NCBI RefSeq assembly: GCF_001999985.1
Contig: NZ_CP019645.1
Span: 2,170,001 to 2,234,000, forward strand
Source: Helicobacter bilis
GTDB lineage: Bacteria > Campylobacterota > Campylobacteria > Campylobacterales > Helicobacteraceae
Length of the DNA: 64,000 nt
Reading direction: 5' to 3'
Under the pieces are notes generated by a model. It was not told the origin of the DNA. It searched no databases and saw only the letters and a program-made list of their open reading frames with translations. This document shows positions 9,662-18,477 of this stretch, piece after piece; within the stretch, counting starts at the first letter, position 1, and each line of letters begins with the position of its first letter. Both the position numbers and the translations under genes were made by a program.

Positions 9662-9963
9662 TGTTTGACCCTAAAGATTTGCAAAATATGCTTGGTAGTG
9701 TGCAAGAGCAGTTAAAAGAAATGGATGCGAAAGCAAAAGAAAAGATTATAGAATCAAAAAGCGGTGGTGGGCTTATTAATGTGCAGTTTAATGGAGCTGG
9801 AGAACTCATTGACATTGAGATTGATGATGAATTACTGCAAGATAAGCAGTCATTGCAGATTCTACTTATTAGTGCTATTAATGAAGGTTATAAGCAAATG
9901 CAAGAGTCTAGACAAGATGATGTATTTGAGCAAATAAAAAATATGAATCCTTTTAAATTTTAA
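9661..9963 (+). CDS. YbaB/EbfC family nucleoid-associated protein
   Basis: A 100-residue protein with the YbaB pattern: an N-terminal helix ([12 protein letters not shown]), a short beta-sheet with GGGLINVQFNGAGELIDIEID, then a C-terminal helix. The family forms tweezer-like dimers that bind DNA. The start codon overlaps the panD stop codon by one base (TAATG), so the two are translationally coupled, the same order as in H. pylori. Confidence 0.88.
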   Translation: MFDPKDLQNMLGSVQEQLKEMDAKAKEKIIESKSGGGLINVQFNGAGELIDIEIDDELLQDKQSLQILLISAINEGYKQMQESRQDDVFEQIKNMNPFKF

Positions 9964-9973
9964 AGGAGTGCTT

Positions 9974-11650
9974 ATGCAATCTTTTAGATTTTTACCCAAT
10001 GCAAATAGTCTTCAGCGAGATTCTGTATCAAAAACAAAGCAAGGCTTTTTGATAAAAACACTTTTTGCTTCAAGCGTTTTTAGCCTTTGTGTTAGCACAA
10101 GTCTTTATGCAAATGTGCTTGAAAGCGAGTTTAATAGCCTAAGTAAGCCCAAAACCCCATCTCAAGTTAGCACACCAGATGAAAATATCGTAAATACTAA
10201 AGAAGTGCAAGTGCGAGAAAAGAATGGAATCTTAGAGAGCAATGAGCTAGAAGTAATCGATTTGTATGGCAAAAGTAAAACTGAAGAAAAGATAGATTAC
10301 GCCCATTGTGCCGCTTACTATAAACAAGCAAGTCTTAATCTAGGCAAAGGCTTATATGCCATAAAGCTTAAAAGTGGTGAGATTATCGGCTATAATCCAA
10401 CTCGTCCGCAGTTAAAAAACCTTGTAAAATATGATCCTTTCACAGGCTTATTTCAAGTGAGTGGCAGAGTAGATTCTAAATATGCTTATGAGTTATCTGC
10501 CATTGATGATTATGCTTTAAGCAGAGAGTTAGCAAGCGCAGGTATTAATGGGGCAAAGCCGGGCAGATTCCAGACGCACCAAGCCGGATTTCTAAAATAC
10601 GCCGAGTTTTCTGCTCCAACGCAAAAAAATGGCGTAATAAGCAATATATGCTATAAAATCTATGGCTTAAGCGTAGGTGGTAATGGCTTTATAGAAAAGT
10701 CTTATATTGATAGATTCCTTAATCAACAGCAACCCTATCATGGCGATATTGGTGTGCGTTTTGATGTAGCTAGTGCTGAAAATGCGACTTTTGTAGTGCA
10801 GTTTTCAGACCCATTCTTTCCATCAAATCCTTTTAAAAGGGGTGATATTTTAATCTCAATTAATGATATTGCACCAAAAGATTGGGGAGAATTAGAGCTA
10901 ATCATTTCAAATCTTATGCCCGATGAAGTCGCACAAATAAAGATTAAACGCGGCGAAAATGTAAAGAACATAAAGGTAAAAGCAAAGAAGAGATATGGGG
11001 GAATGCTACTTGCAGATAGCTTTTTAGAGAGATTTAATCTCGTTATTTCAAATGATTTAATCGTGCAAAAAGTCCCAAATAAAGGTCCTTTTTCAAAGCT
11101 AAAAAAAGGCGATAGAATCCTTTTTATAAACGACATTGATATGCGACATTTTAAACCGCGTAATACCACAGAGAGAAATCATTTATTGCGAGAGCTTTTC
11201 ACAAGGATACAGGATAATCAAGTGGATTTCTTAGAGCAAAAAATCGCCTATGATGCAGAGAAAGAAGCCACAAAAAGAAGAAATGCAGATATATTAGAGC
11301 AATTCCAAAGTAAAGAAGTAAAAAAAGAGCGACACAATGACTTTTACTACAAAATGGCAGATAATATCCGTAACTTTGCAAGTAGCGATATAGCTATTGG
11401 CACAAATATCACAGGGGAGAGAACGAGTAAAAAGGGCGATTTGCATTCATTCAGTGGCGATGGAATCTTGCGAGATTCTGACACGCAAAGCATGAGAACA
11501 ATATATGATATGTATAACTCTGGAGGTAAAAGCACAAATAAGCCTAAAAAAGAGAGAATAAAAGAGTATGAAGCCCTTGTGGAGTATGGTGGGCAGATGA
11601 ATTTCCTTGTTGATAGGCAAGGATTTCAATTTAGAGTGCCACTTGAATAG
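9974..11650 (+). CDS. exported PDZ-domain protein
   Basis: An approximately 558-residue protein with an N-terminal segment resembling a signal peptide or anchor (FLIKTLFASSVFSLCVSTSLYA). Two PDZ-like units follow around residues 250-390, seen in FKRGDILISINDI and FSKLKKGDRILFINDID. The C-terminal third is charged and low in hydrophobicity. PDZ domains bind peptide tails, so a periplasmic scaffold or protease-adaptor role is plausible but unproven. I use the ATG at 9974 because AAAGGAG sits five bases upstream; the GTG two codons earlier overlaps that site. It follows ybaB by 10 nt and is probably in the panD-ybaB transcript. Confidence 0.72.
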   Translation: MQSFRFLPNANSLQRDSVSKTKQGFLIKTLFASSVFSLCVSTSLYANVLESEFNSLSKPKTPSQVSTPDENIVNTKEVQVREKNGILESNELEVIDLYGKSKTEEKIDYAHCAAYYKQASLNLGKGLYAIKLKSGEIIGYNPTRPQLKNLVKYDPFTGLFQVSGRVDSKYAYELSAIDDYALSRELASAGINGAKPGRFQTHQAGFLKYAEFSAPTQKNGVISNICYKIYGLSVGGNGFIEKSYIDRFLNQQQPYHGDIGVRFDVASAENATFVVQFSDPFFPSNPFKRGDILISINDIAPKDWGELELIISNLMPDEVAQIKIKRGENVKNIKVKAKKRYGGMLLADSFLERFNLVISNDLIVQKVPNKGPFSKLKKGDRILFINDIDMRHFKPRNTTERNHLLRELFTRIQDNQVDFLEQKIAYDAEKEATKRRNADILEQFQSKEVKKERHNDFYYKMADNIRNFASSDIAIGTNITGERTSKKGDLHSFSGDGILRDSDTQSMRTIYDMYNSGGKSTNKPKKERIKEYEALVEYGGQMNFLVDRQGFQFRVPLE

Positions 11651-11671
11651 TCTTAAAACAAGGGGTTATAT

Positions 11672-12799
11672 ATGAAAAAAGTGCATAAAAAAAACAAACA
11701 TAATGCGAAAAAAAAAGAAGCCTACAAGCAAGAACATCTCACAAAAAATAGCATTATGCTAGAAGATGTAGCCTATGATAATGCTGCACTGCAAAGCACT
11801 TTGGGCTTAGGGGATACGCAGTCTTTGCTTAATCTCTTGCATGAGCTTATTCTACAAAGCTATAAGATTGAAAAGGAATTTAAAGATTTTAAGGTATTAA
11901 TAGAATCTGTTTTAGAGATGATTCCACAAGCAGTAATTGTCTTCAATGAAAATGGCAGTCTGTTTTATCAAAATAAAAAGGCAAGTAATCTCAAAGGCTT
12001 ACTTGATATTGATCTTAATTTTAGCAGTGAATTTGAAGTAAAGATTGATAATAATGTCTATCTTATGCAAAGCTCAAAAATCTCACATAAACAAATCATA
12101 ACCGCCACAAATATCACAGAACAAAAAAGGCAAGAAAGGCTTGCTAGCATGGGACAAGTCAGCGCACATCTAGCACATGAAATCCGCAATCCAATCGGCT
12201 CACTCTCTCTACTTGCAGGGGTATTAAGCAAACGAGTAGATGAAAAAAGCATGGAAATTGTAGATGAAATGAAAAAATCCATTTGGCGAGTTGAGCGAAT
12301 CATTAAAAGCACCTTGCTTTTTTCAAAAGGCGTGCAGGCAAATAAACAGCAGCACTTTTTTGCTGATTTTAAACAGAGTTTAGAGCAAGTCATAAGCGAA
12401 TATGGCTATACAAAGGAAATTGAAGTTGCGTTTGAAATTGATTATAACGATGCCTTTTATGTAGATTTTTCTCTTTATGAAATTGCCCTGCATAACATGC
12501 TTTGCAATGCCATTGATGCGATTGAAGAGGGCGAGTGTGAGAGTGGTAAAATCCGCATTTGCTTTTTTAGGGATTGTGATATGATTCTGTGTAGAATTTA
12601 TGATAATGGAAAAGAGATTGAAGATATTACTTCACTTTTTGAAGCCTTTAAAACAACAAAGCTAAAAGGACATGGACTAGGACTAGCCCTAAGCAGACAA
12701 ATCGCTTTGGCACACGATGGCGAACTTTGTGCGAATAATACAGAGGGTAAATTTTTTGAAATACGAGTGCCACTTACCCCACTTTGCAGTGGTGAGTGA
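11672..12799 (+). CDS. flgS: sensor histidine kinase, FlgS-like
   Basis: A cytoplasmic 375-residue kinase without membrane segments. A PAS-like region covers about residues 75-145. The dimerisation box SAHLAHEIRNPIGSLS contains the phosphorylated His. The ATPase domain has HNMLCNAIDAIEEG (N box) and GHGLGLALSRQIA (G2 box). The soluble layout, length and H-box match FlgS of Helicobacter/Campylobacter, which phosphorylates FlgR to switch on sigma-54-dependent flagellar genes. No cognate regulator is adjacent, so the FlgS name rests on similarity recalled from the family. Confidence 0.68.
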   Translation: MKKVHKKNKHNAKKKEAYKQEHLTKNSIMLEDVAYDNAALQSTLGLGDTQSLLNLLHELILQSYKIEKEFKDFKVLIESVLEMIPQAVIVFNENGSLFYQNKKASNLKGLLDIDLNFSSEFEVKIDNNVYLMQSSKISHKQIITATNITEQKRQERLASMGQVSAHLAHEIRNPIGSLSLLAGVLSKRVDEKSMEIVDEMKKSIWRVERIIKSTLLFSKGVQANKQQHFFADFKQSLEQVISEYGYTKEIEVAFEIDYNDAFYVDFSLYEIALHNMLCNAIDAIEEGECESGKIRICFFRDCDMILCRIYDNGKEIEDITSLFEAFKTTKLKGHGLGLALSRQIALAHDGELCANNTEGKFFEIRVPLTPLCSGE

Positions 12800-12979
12800 T
12801 ATATAGTACTTAATGTGTGCAACAACACTCATAAGTAGCATAAATATACTTTTCAATTAGTAGATAAATAAATATGTTAAATTCTATCACTTTACTAAAA
12901 ATGATAATGATATGTTAGGTTAATCCTTGCAACTAACACAAAAATAGAAATTATACTTTAGAATTCTTATTGAAAAGTT

Positions 12980-13009
12980 CCCCCCCCCCCCCCTTTTTTT
13001 TGTTATAAT
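12980..13009 (+). promoter_or_regulatory. probable phase-variable promoter: C14T8 tract abutting a -10 box
   Basis: Fourteen C (12980-12993) followed by eight T (12994-13001) directly precede TATAAT (13004-13009). TTGAAA at 12970-12975 resembles a -35 box but is currently 28 bp from the -10. No reading frame crosses the tract into the next gene: an in-frame stop lies at 13006 and the ATG at 13051 has its own GAAGGGA site. Tract-length change would therefore act on transcription, not on translation. Slippage in promoter homopolymers is a known phase-variation mechanism in Helicobacter and Neisseria. Confidence 0.75.
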
Positions 13010-13050
13010 GGCGACTTTATTTTTACTACTTAATTAAAGAAGGGATCAAC

Positions 13051-14616
13051 ATGCAGCATGAAGATGAAGTTTTTGAGATATTAGATTCTGTAAATATTAT
13101 TCAAATAGTGAGTTTTGAATGGGAGAGAATTGATGCTATATCAGCAAAGGTAGCACATAAAGCTGGGAAAACCTTATATAAATGGAATATCGCTCAGGGT
13201 CTGTCTCGCTTTGATAATGAAAATAAAATATTTGGATCTTTTGATGAAAAAGAGGCAAGTGAAGTTTTAGAGTGGTTTCAAAGCAATGAAGCAAGTAATA
13301 GTATTGTAATCTTAGAAGATTTTTATCCATTGCTTGATGAGAATCCACAAAACATCAGAATCTTTAGAAATATCGCAAGGGGACCAAAAGATAGGACAAT
13401 TATATTATCACAACCATTTCAAAAAATCCCACAAGAACTAGATAAAGATGTGCATATTATCACGCTTGATTTATCAAATAAGGCTGATTTAGAGGTAATC
13501 TTTCGACAATGTATTGAAGATGCTAAATATGGATCGCAAGAACTAGATGAAAATCTAAAAGATAGACTTATAGAATCTGCCTTAGGGCTTACCATTATGG
13601 AGGCTAGAAAGGTCTTTATGAGAGCTATTAAACGCACTAAAGGTAAGCTTGGAGAAGATGAGATTAAACTAATTGTTAGTGAAAAAGAGCATATTATAAA
13701 AAATAGCGGATTTTTAGAATACTATCATCATAAAGAGGGGCTTAGTGATGTTGGTGGTTTAGACGAGCTTAAAAATTGGCTTACAAAAAGAGGTAGGGCG
13801 TTTCATAAAGAGGCAAAGGAATATGGACTTGAGATTCCAAAGGGAGTGCTGCTTTTAGGGATTCCTGGGACTGGTAAGAGTTTGAGTGCTAAGGCGATAG
13901 GAAGCGAATGGAAGTTTCCTATTATAAAGCTTGATATGGGGAGAATCTTTGGCGGTATTGTAGGTGAGAGTGAGAGTAATATACGAAAAGCATTACAGAT
14001 TACAGAAGCTATTGCACCTTCAATTTTATGGATTGATGAGATTGAAAAGGGCTTTTCTGGCTTGTCTAGCTCTGGCTCTACTGATGGCGGCACGACTTCA
14101 AGGGTGCTTGGCACTTTTTTATCGTGGATGCAGGATAAGAGTAAGCCTGTATTTGTCGTAGCAACTGCAAATGATATTAGCAAACTCCCACCTGAACTCT
14201 TGCGTAAAGGTAGGATTGATGAAATTTTCTTTGTGGATTTGCCTAGCTTTAATGCAAGAAAAGCAATTATAAGCATACATTTAAAGCGATTAAAAAGAAA
14301 TCCAAGTGATTTTGACTTAGATGCTCTATCAAAAGCTTGTATGGGTTTTTCTGGTGCTGAGATTGAGGAATGCATAAAAGATGCTCTCTTTGCTGCTTTT
14401 AATGATGCAAAAGAAGTAGATGATAGCTATATAATAGATTCTGCTGAAAAAACTTATCCGCTATCAAAAACTATGAGTGAGAGTATTACTTCTATGCGTA
14501 AATGGGCTAAGGCTAGGGCTGTTTATGCTTCTAGTGAAGAGTTTGATGGTGAGTTGAAAAACGATAAAGATGTCCCACAATTAAGACAAGAGATAACCGC
14601 TAATCCATTTATGTAA
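13051..14616 (+). CDS. AAA+ ATPase, Ycf46-like
   Basis: First gene of the long run to 26121. The N-terminal half (residues 1-225) resembles the non-catalytic part of Ycf46-type ATPases. The AAA+ module begins at LSDVGGLDELKNWL, with Walker A GIPGTGKS (270-277), Walker B ILWIDE (325-330), sensor ATAN (371-374) and the arginine-finger segment LRKGRIDE (384-391). A winged-helix/lid region follows. Such ATPases remodel protein or nucleoprotein complexes; the substrate is unknown. The protein ends in NPFM, a tail shared with two later products of the run. RBS GAAGGGA is five bases from the ATG. Confidence 0.85.
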   Translation: MQHEDEVFEILDSVNIIQIVSFEWERIDAISAKVAHKAGKTLYKWNIAQGLSRFDNENKIFGSFDEKEASEVLEWFQSNEASNSIVILEDFYPLLDENPQNIRIFRNIARGPKDRTIILSQPFQKIPQELDKDVHIITLDLSNKADLEVIFRQCIEDAKYGSQELDENLKDRLIESALGLTIMEARKVFMRAIKRTKGKLGEDEIKLIVSEKEHIIKNSGFLEYYHHKEGLSDVGGLDELKNWLTKRGRAFHKEAKEYGLEIPKGVLLLGIPGTGKSLSAKAIGSEWKFPIIKLDMGRIFGGIVGESESNIRKALQITEAIAPSILWIDEIEKGFSGLSSSGSTDGGTTSRVLGTFLSWMQDKSKPVFVVATANDISKLPPELLRKGRIDEIFFVDLPSFNARKAIISIHLKRLKRNPSDFDLDALSKACMGFSGAEIEECIKDALFAAFNDAKEVDDSYIIDSAEKTYPLSKTMSESITSMRKWAKARAVYASSEEFDGELKNDKDVPQLRQEITANPFM

Positions 14617-14640
14617 TTATTTTAATGCTAAAGGGGTTGT

Positions 14641-17600
14641 ATGCAGCATTATTATCATGCCTTTTCACAAAACGCAGATGAGGCAAATAGAAAAAGAGAG
14701 TGCATAGAAAAAGAGATATTGCCCTTTAAGCAATATATAGATACTGCCATTAAATCGCTAGAAAAGAAAAAAGTAAGGGCTAAATGGGAGAGAGTAGAAA
14801 CAGAGTTTAATGCGACTTTAGAGATTAATGGATATTTTTATAAATATAAGCCCTTAGGTCAAATAAGCTTAAAAGATGAATTTTATAAACAGCTAGATTC
14901 TATTCTATTTGTAGGGAATCTCCCACAAACTAGAGATTACGATGAAAAACTTTTTATCACTTTGGAAAATGGGAAAAAAATAAAAATAAGCCTAAAAGAT
15001 GGCGACATAGCACAAGATTATGAGATATTATGTAGATTTTGTGAAATTGCTGATGAAGTTTCTAAAGATTTTGTATCTCAAAGCCCACAGCTTACCAAAA
15101 CAGAAGAATTGCTAGATTCTAAAAATTGTCATGTTGAGCGTAGCGAAATATCTAGTATAGAATCTAGCAAAGATTTTTCGCCTTTTTCAAAGGCTCAAAA
15201 TGACAAGAATCTAGAAACTACACCAACAAGCCACGCAAACAAAACCACAAATTCTAGCGGTTGCTCTATGGCTTTGGACGGGCTTTGGCTGAATTGTGAT
15301 GGTAGGAGTTATCTAAGTGATAATGACTATCCCTCTAACAATCGTTCAAATTGTATAGACAAGGGCGAATTTTTACAGAATCTAGACACAGGCTTTATCC
15401 ACTTAGACTCTTTATCACTAGATAATGACACAAAACAAAAGCTAAAAGATTTTAGCATTAAAAAAGTATCTTGGAGTGGTGATGATTTAGAGATTAAAAC
15501 ACTGAAGCAATGGCTTAATAATGGAAAATTAGATTTAGATTCTAAGCAAGTAGAGATTAAAAGCTTGCAAGATAATGTGATTTTGCTAAAAAGTGATATA
15601 AATAAGGCAAATATAATACAAAAAGATGGCTATTTGCTACCTGCTACACTAGAGATAAACTACATTCAAGATAATCATAAAGTATTGCAAGATAACAAAA
15701 CTCATAAAATTATATATTGTAAAAATGAGATAAAAAGCCAACTTTGCAATCCAATAGAAAAACATCTTGCAAAAAGCTATTGCGATTTTCAATCTCTATG
15801 TGATAAAAGTGGAAATAAGATAGATATAGAAAAGCAAGATTCTAAACAAGTATTCATAAAAGATATAAAAAAGCTAGATGATAAAACAATCTTATATGAT
15901 AAATTTGGCATATCCTATACTCTAAAAAAGGTAAAAAACGAAGGCTTTAATATCAGGCTATTAAGAAATGATGATGAGAGAGAAGATGAAGATGAGATAG
16001 AATCACCTTTGCGTTTCTTTTTAGATTCTGACATTCAAGTAATGGCATGTTTAGATGGACATAAAGAGCCACAAGAGTGCCGAGTAAAGATTATAAATAG
16101 AGATGAGTTTATCATTGAGTTATTATATAAAAATAGAGCAATACTCCCACGACAATACTCTATACTCGAGACAAAGCCAAATCCATATCGGCTAAAATGT
16201 CAAAGAAATGCTATACAAAATCTTATAAAAATGCCACTAGCTCAAAGTCATACGCTTTTAAAGCTTTTTGCTTCAAGGACAAAGGATAAAATAAGTTGGC
16301 TAACAAAAGATTCTAAGATAATAGATATTACAGAATGGGAAGTGCTAACAGATGAGAATAGAGAGGGTGCTAACATTCAGCGAAATTTCATACAACAAGC
16401 CTTAAATACAAAAGACTTTGCCTTGCTAGAGGGACCTCCGGGCAGTGGTAAAACGACTACAATTTTAGAGCTTATCGCACAGATTATAAAGCAAAATAAA
16501 AGGGTATTGCTTTGTGGTTCAACACATGTTGCAATAGATAATGTGCTAGAGAGATTAAAAGAAAGAGAACTTATAGAAAAGCTAAATATTTTTCCCATAA
16601 GAGTAGGAAGTGAGGGGGCTTTGAGCGAAGAGGTAAAAGAATTTAGACTAGGTGATTTTGCTAGAAATTATGAAGATTCACTGCTTGAAAAATATAGCGT
16701 TTATAATGATTTAGAAAAAGATTCTAATGATGAAAATAAACAAGGAAAAATTGGCTTAAAATTCTTTATGCAATGTGCCAATCTAGTATGTGGCACAACG
16801 ATTGGAATCTTACAATATCCAGCCTTTAAGATTCAAGATGAAGAAGAGGATAGTAAAAAACGCAATAAAAAGACTATAAAGCCTATAATGCCTGATTTTG
16901 ATTATTTAATCATTGATGAGTCTTCAAAGACGACTTTTCAAGAGTTTCTAGTCCCAGCAATGTATGCGAAAAAGTGGATTATAGTAGGTGATACAAGACA
17001 GCTTAGCCCCTTTGTAGATAGAGATGAGTTAGAGGATAATATTAGCAATCTTGCTTTGAGATATAATAAAATAAACAAAGGCTTTGACTTTTTAGAATCT
17101 AGCTATCAACAAGCTTGTTTTTTGCTTTATTTATTATCAAAAATCTATAAAGAAAATGGCTTTAATATAAAAATTGCAATGGGAGTATCAAGTGAGATTT
17201 TATGGATTCTAGAACAAGAGATTGAGATAAGGACAGATGAAAAAAGAGATAATTTTGGTGTGCTAAATAATAGATTAAAAGTTGGGTATATTAAAGATTT
17301 ACAAGCAACTTCATATTTTGATAACCTTAATAAACATTGGATTTTTTATGATGAGGATCTAGTAAAAAAGGATTCACTACATAATCCTTTAAAGCACCTT
17401 ATCCCAAGTGATTTTATAGACTTTGATAATCTCGCTTTATTGTATCAATACAAAGCAAAACATAAAAATACAACTTTAATGTTTGATAATAATGCTAAAA
17501 ATACAGAATCTTTTCTTAAAGCAATTAAGGATTATAGACAAGAGAGAAGCTTTGCTAGTGAGATTGCTTGGCGGCTTAGTAGAGAGTTTGAACTAAGGAC

Positions 17601-18477
17601 TTTTTCAGATTCCAATAAGGCTAAAAATAAAAATCAATCATATACAAAAACAATTGATGAGTTACTCCCAAAAAGTCATAAAGATAGAAACCTTATCCGC
17701 AATAAAATCTCAAGTATAGCAAATATTTCCCTACCCTCAATTCTAGAATCACTTATTAAAGGTGTAAGCGATAGGCGAAGTGAAAGAGAAGATTCAGCCA
17801 TTCGCAGCGGCTTTACACAAGATGAGCTAAAACAGAGACATAGTATATTAAGCACACAAGGTAGAATGCACGAAGATATTTCACGCTTTCCACGAGAGCA
17901 ATTCTATAAAGAAGCAAATGCCTTGAAAGATTTAAGCAATCTTAATCGAGAATGGAGCTACACAAGATATAAAAAGCGAAGCGTATGGATAAATGTAGAT
18001 AGCAAGAGTTATAGAGGTAGAAACGAAAAAGAAGCAGAGTTTCTTATAAAAGAGCTTAGAGCATTTATAGATTTTGCTACTAACAATCCACACCCACTAA
18101 ATGAAACCTGGAGTGTTGCTGTGCTAAGTTTTTATAAGGGACAAACTAGAATCTTAGAATCTAAACTGCAAGAATACACAGGATTAAAGCATAAAAGCAC
18201 AGATTTTACGAGAGAGTGGAATGGCACAGAGATACAAATGAGACTTTGCACCGTAGATAAGTTTCAAGGGCAAGAAGCTGACATTGTGTTTCTCTCAATG
18301 GTAAATACAGATAAAATCGGCTTTTTAGATAATCCAAACCGACTAAATGTCGGTATTACAAGGGCAAAATTTCAGCTTGTGATATTAGGAAAATATGATT
18401 ATTTCAGTCAATGCAAAGATAATATGCTAAAACAATTTGCATTGCACCATAAAGCATTACATAAGGGGAATAAATGA
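14641..18477 (+). CDS. superfamily 1 helicase, Upf1-like (AAA_11/AAA_12)
   Basis: A 1278-residue protein. The unique N-terminal 590 residues precede the helicase core. Walker A is GPPGSGKT (598-605), motif II is IIDESS with D759-E760, then GDTRQLSPF, motif V DKFQGQEAD (near 1210) and motif VI NVGITRAK with R1241. This pattern is typical of Upf1-like nucleic-acid helicases, which translocate 5'-3' on single strands. Residues about 160-250 are a repeat-derived insertion shared with the glutamine kinase at 50399. RBS AAAGGGG; the stop codon overlaps the next start (ATGA), so the genes are coupled. Confidence 0.85.
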   Translation: MQHYYHAFSQNADEANRKRECIEKEILPFKQYIDTAIKSLEKKKVRAKWERVETEFNATLEINGYFYKYKPLGQISLKDEFYKQLDSILFVGNLPQTRDYDEKLFITLENGKKIKISLKDGDIAQDYEILCRFCEIADEVSKDFVSQSPQLTKTEELLDSKNCHVERSEISSIESSKDFSPFSKAQNDKNLETTPTSHANKTTNSSGCSMALDGLWLNCDGRSYLSDNDYPSNNRSNCIDKGEFLQNLDTGFIHLDSLSLDNDTKQKLKDFSIKKVSWSGDDLEIKTLKQWLNNGKLDLDSKQVEIKSLQDNVILLKSDINKANIIQKDGYLLPATLEINYIQDNHKVLQDNKTHKIIYCKNEIKSQLCNPIEKHLAKSYCDFQSLCDKSGNKIDIEKQDSKQVFIKDIKKLDDKTILYDKFGISYTLKKVKNEGFNIRLLRNDDEREDEDEIESPLRFFLDSDIQVMACLDGHKEPQECRVKIINRDEFIIELLYKNRAILPRQYSILETKPNPYRLKCQRNAIQNLIKMPLAQSHTLLKLFASRTKDKISWLTKDSKIIDITEWEVLTDENREGANIQRNFIQQALNTKDFALLEGPPGSGKTTTILELIAQIIKQNKRVLLCGSTHVAIDNVLERLKERELIEKLNIFPIRVGSEGALSEEVKEFRLGDFARNYEDSLLEKYSVYNDLEKDSNDENKQGKIGLKFFMQCANLVCGTTIGILQYPAFKIQDEEEDSKKRNKKTIKPIMPDFDYLIIDESSKTTFQEFLVPAMYAKKWIIVGDTRQLSPFVDRDELEDNISNLALRYNKINKGFDFLESSYQQACFLLYLLSKIYKENGFNIKIAMGVSSEILWILEQEIEIRTDEKRDNFGVLNNRLKVGYIKDLQATSYFDNLNKHWIFYDEDLVKKDSLHNPLKHLIPSDFIDFDNLALLYQYKAKHKNTTLMFDNNAKNTESFLKAIKDYRQERSFASEIAWRLSREFELRTFSDSNKAKNKNQSYTKTIDELLPKSHKDRNLIRNKISSIANISLPSILESLIKGVSDRRSEREDSAIRSGFTQDELKQRHSILSTQGRMHEDISRFPREQFYKEANALKDLSNLNREWSYTRYKKRSVWINVDSKSYRGRNEKEAEFLIKELRAFIDFATNNPHPLNETWSVAVLSFYKGQTRILESKLQEYTGLKHKSTDFTREWNGTEIQMRLCTVDKFQGQEADIVFLSMVNTDKIGFLDNPNRLNVGITRAKFQLVILGKYDYFSQCKDNMLKQFALHHKALHKGNK
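15127..15205 (+). repeat. palindromic dispersed repeat, copy 1, in frame inside the helicase gene
   Basis: Left arm TGTCATGTTGAGC (15127-15139) and right arm GCTCAAAATGACA (15193-15205) are inverted repeats with one mismatch. It is translated as NCHVERSE...SPFSKAQNDK. A further shared module follows at about 15211-15391 (encoding [15 protein letters not shown] and NCIDKGEF). The same palindrome plus module recurs at 50966-51322, and palindrome copies or halves at 20126 and 24475. Confidence 0.8.

Noticed and set aside
12980-12993. Translational switch for the AAA gene
   Set aside because: An in-frame stop at 13006 and a good ribosome binding site after the tract mean it cannot alter the reading frame.
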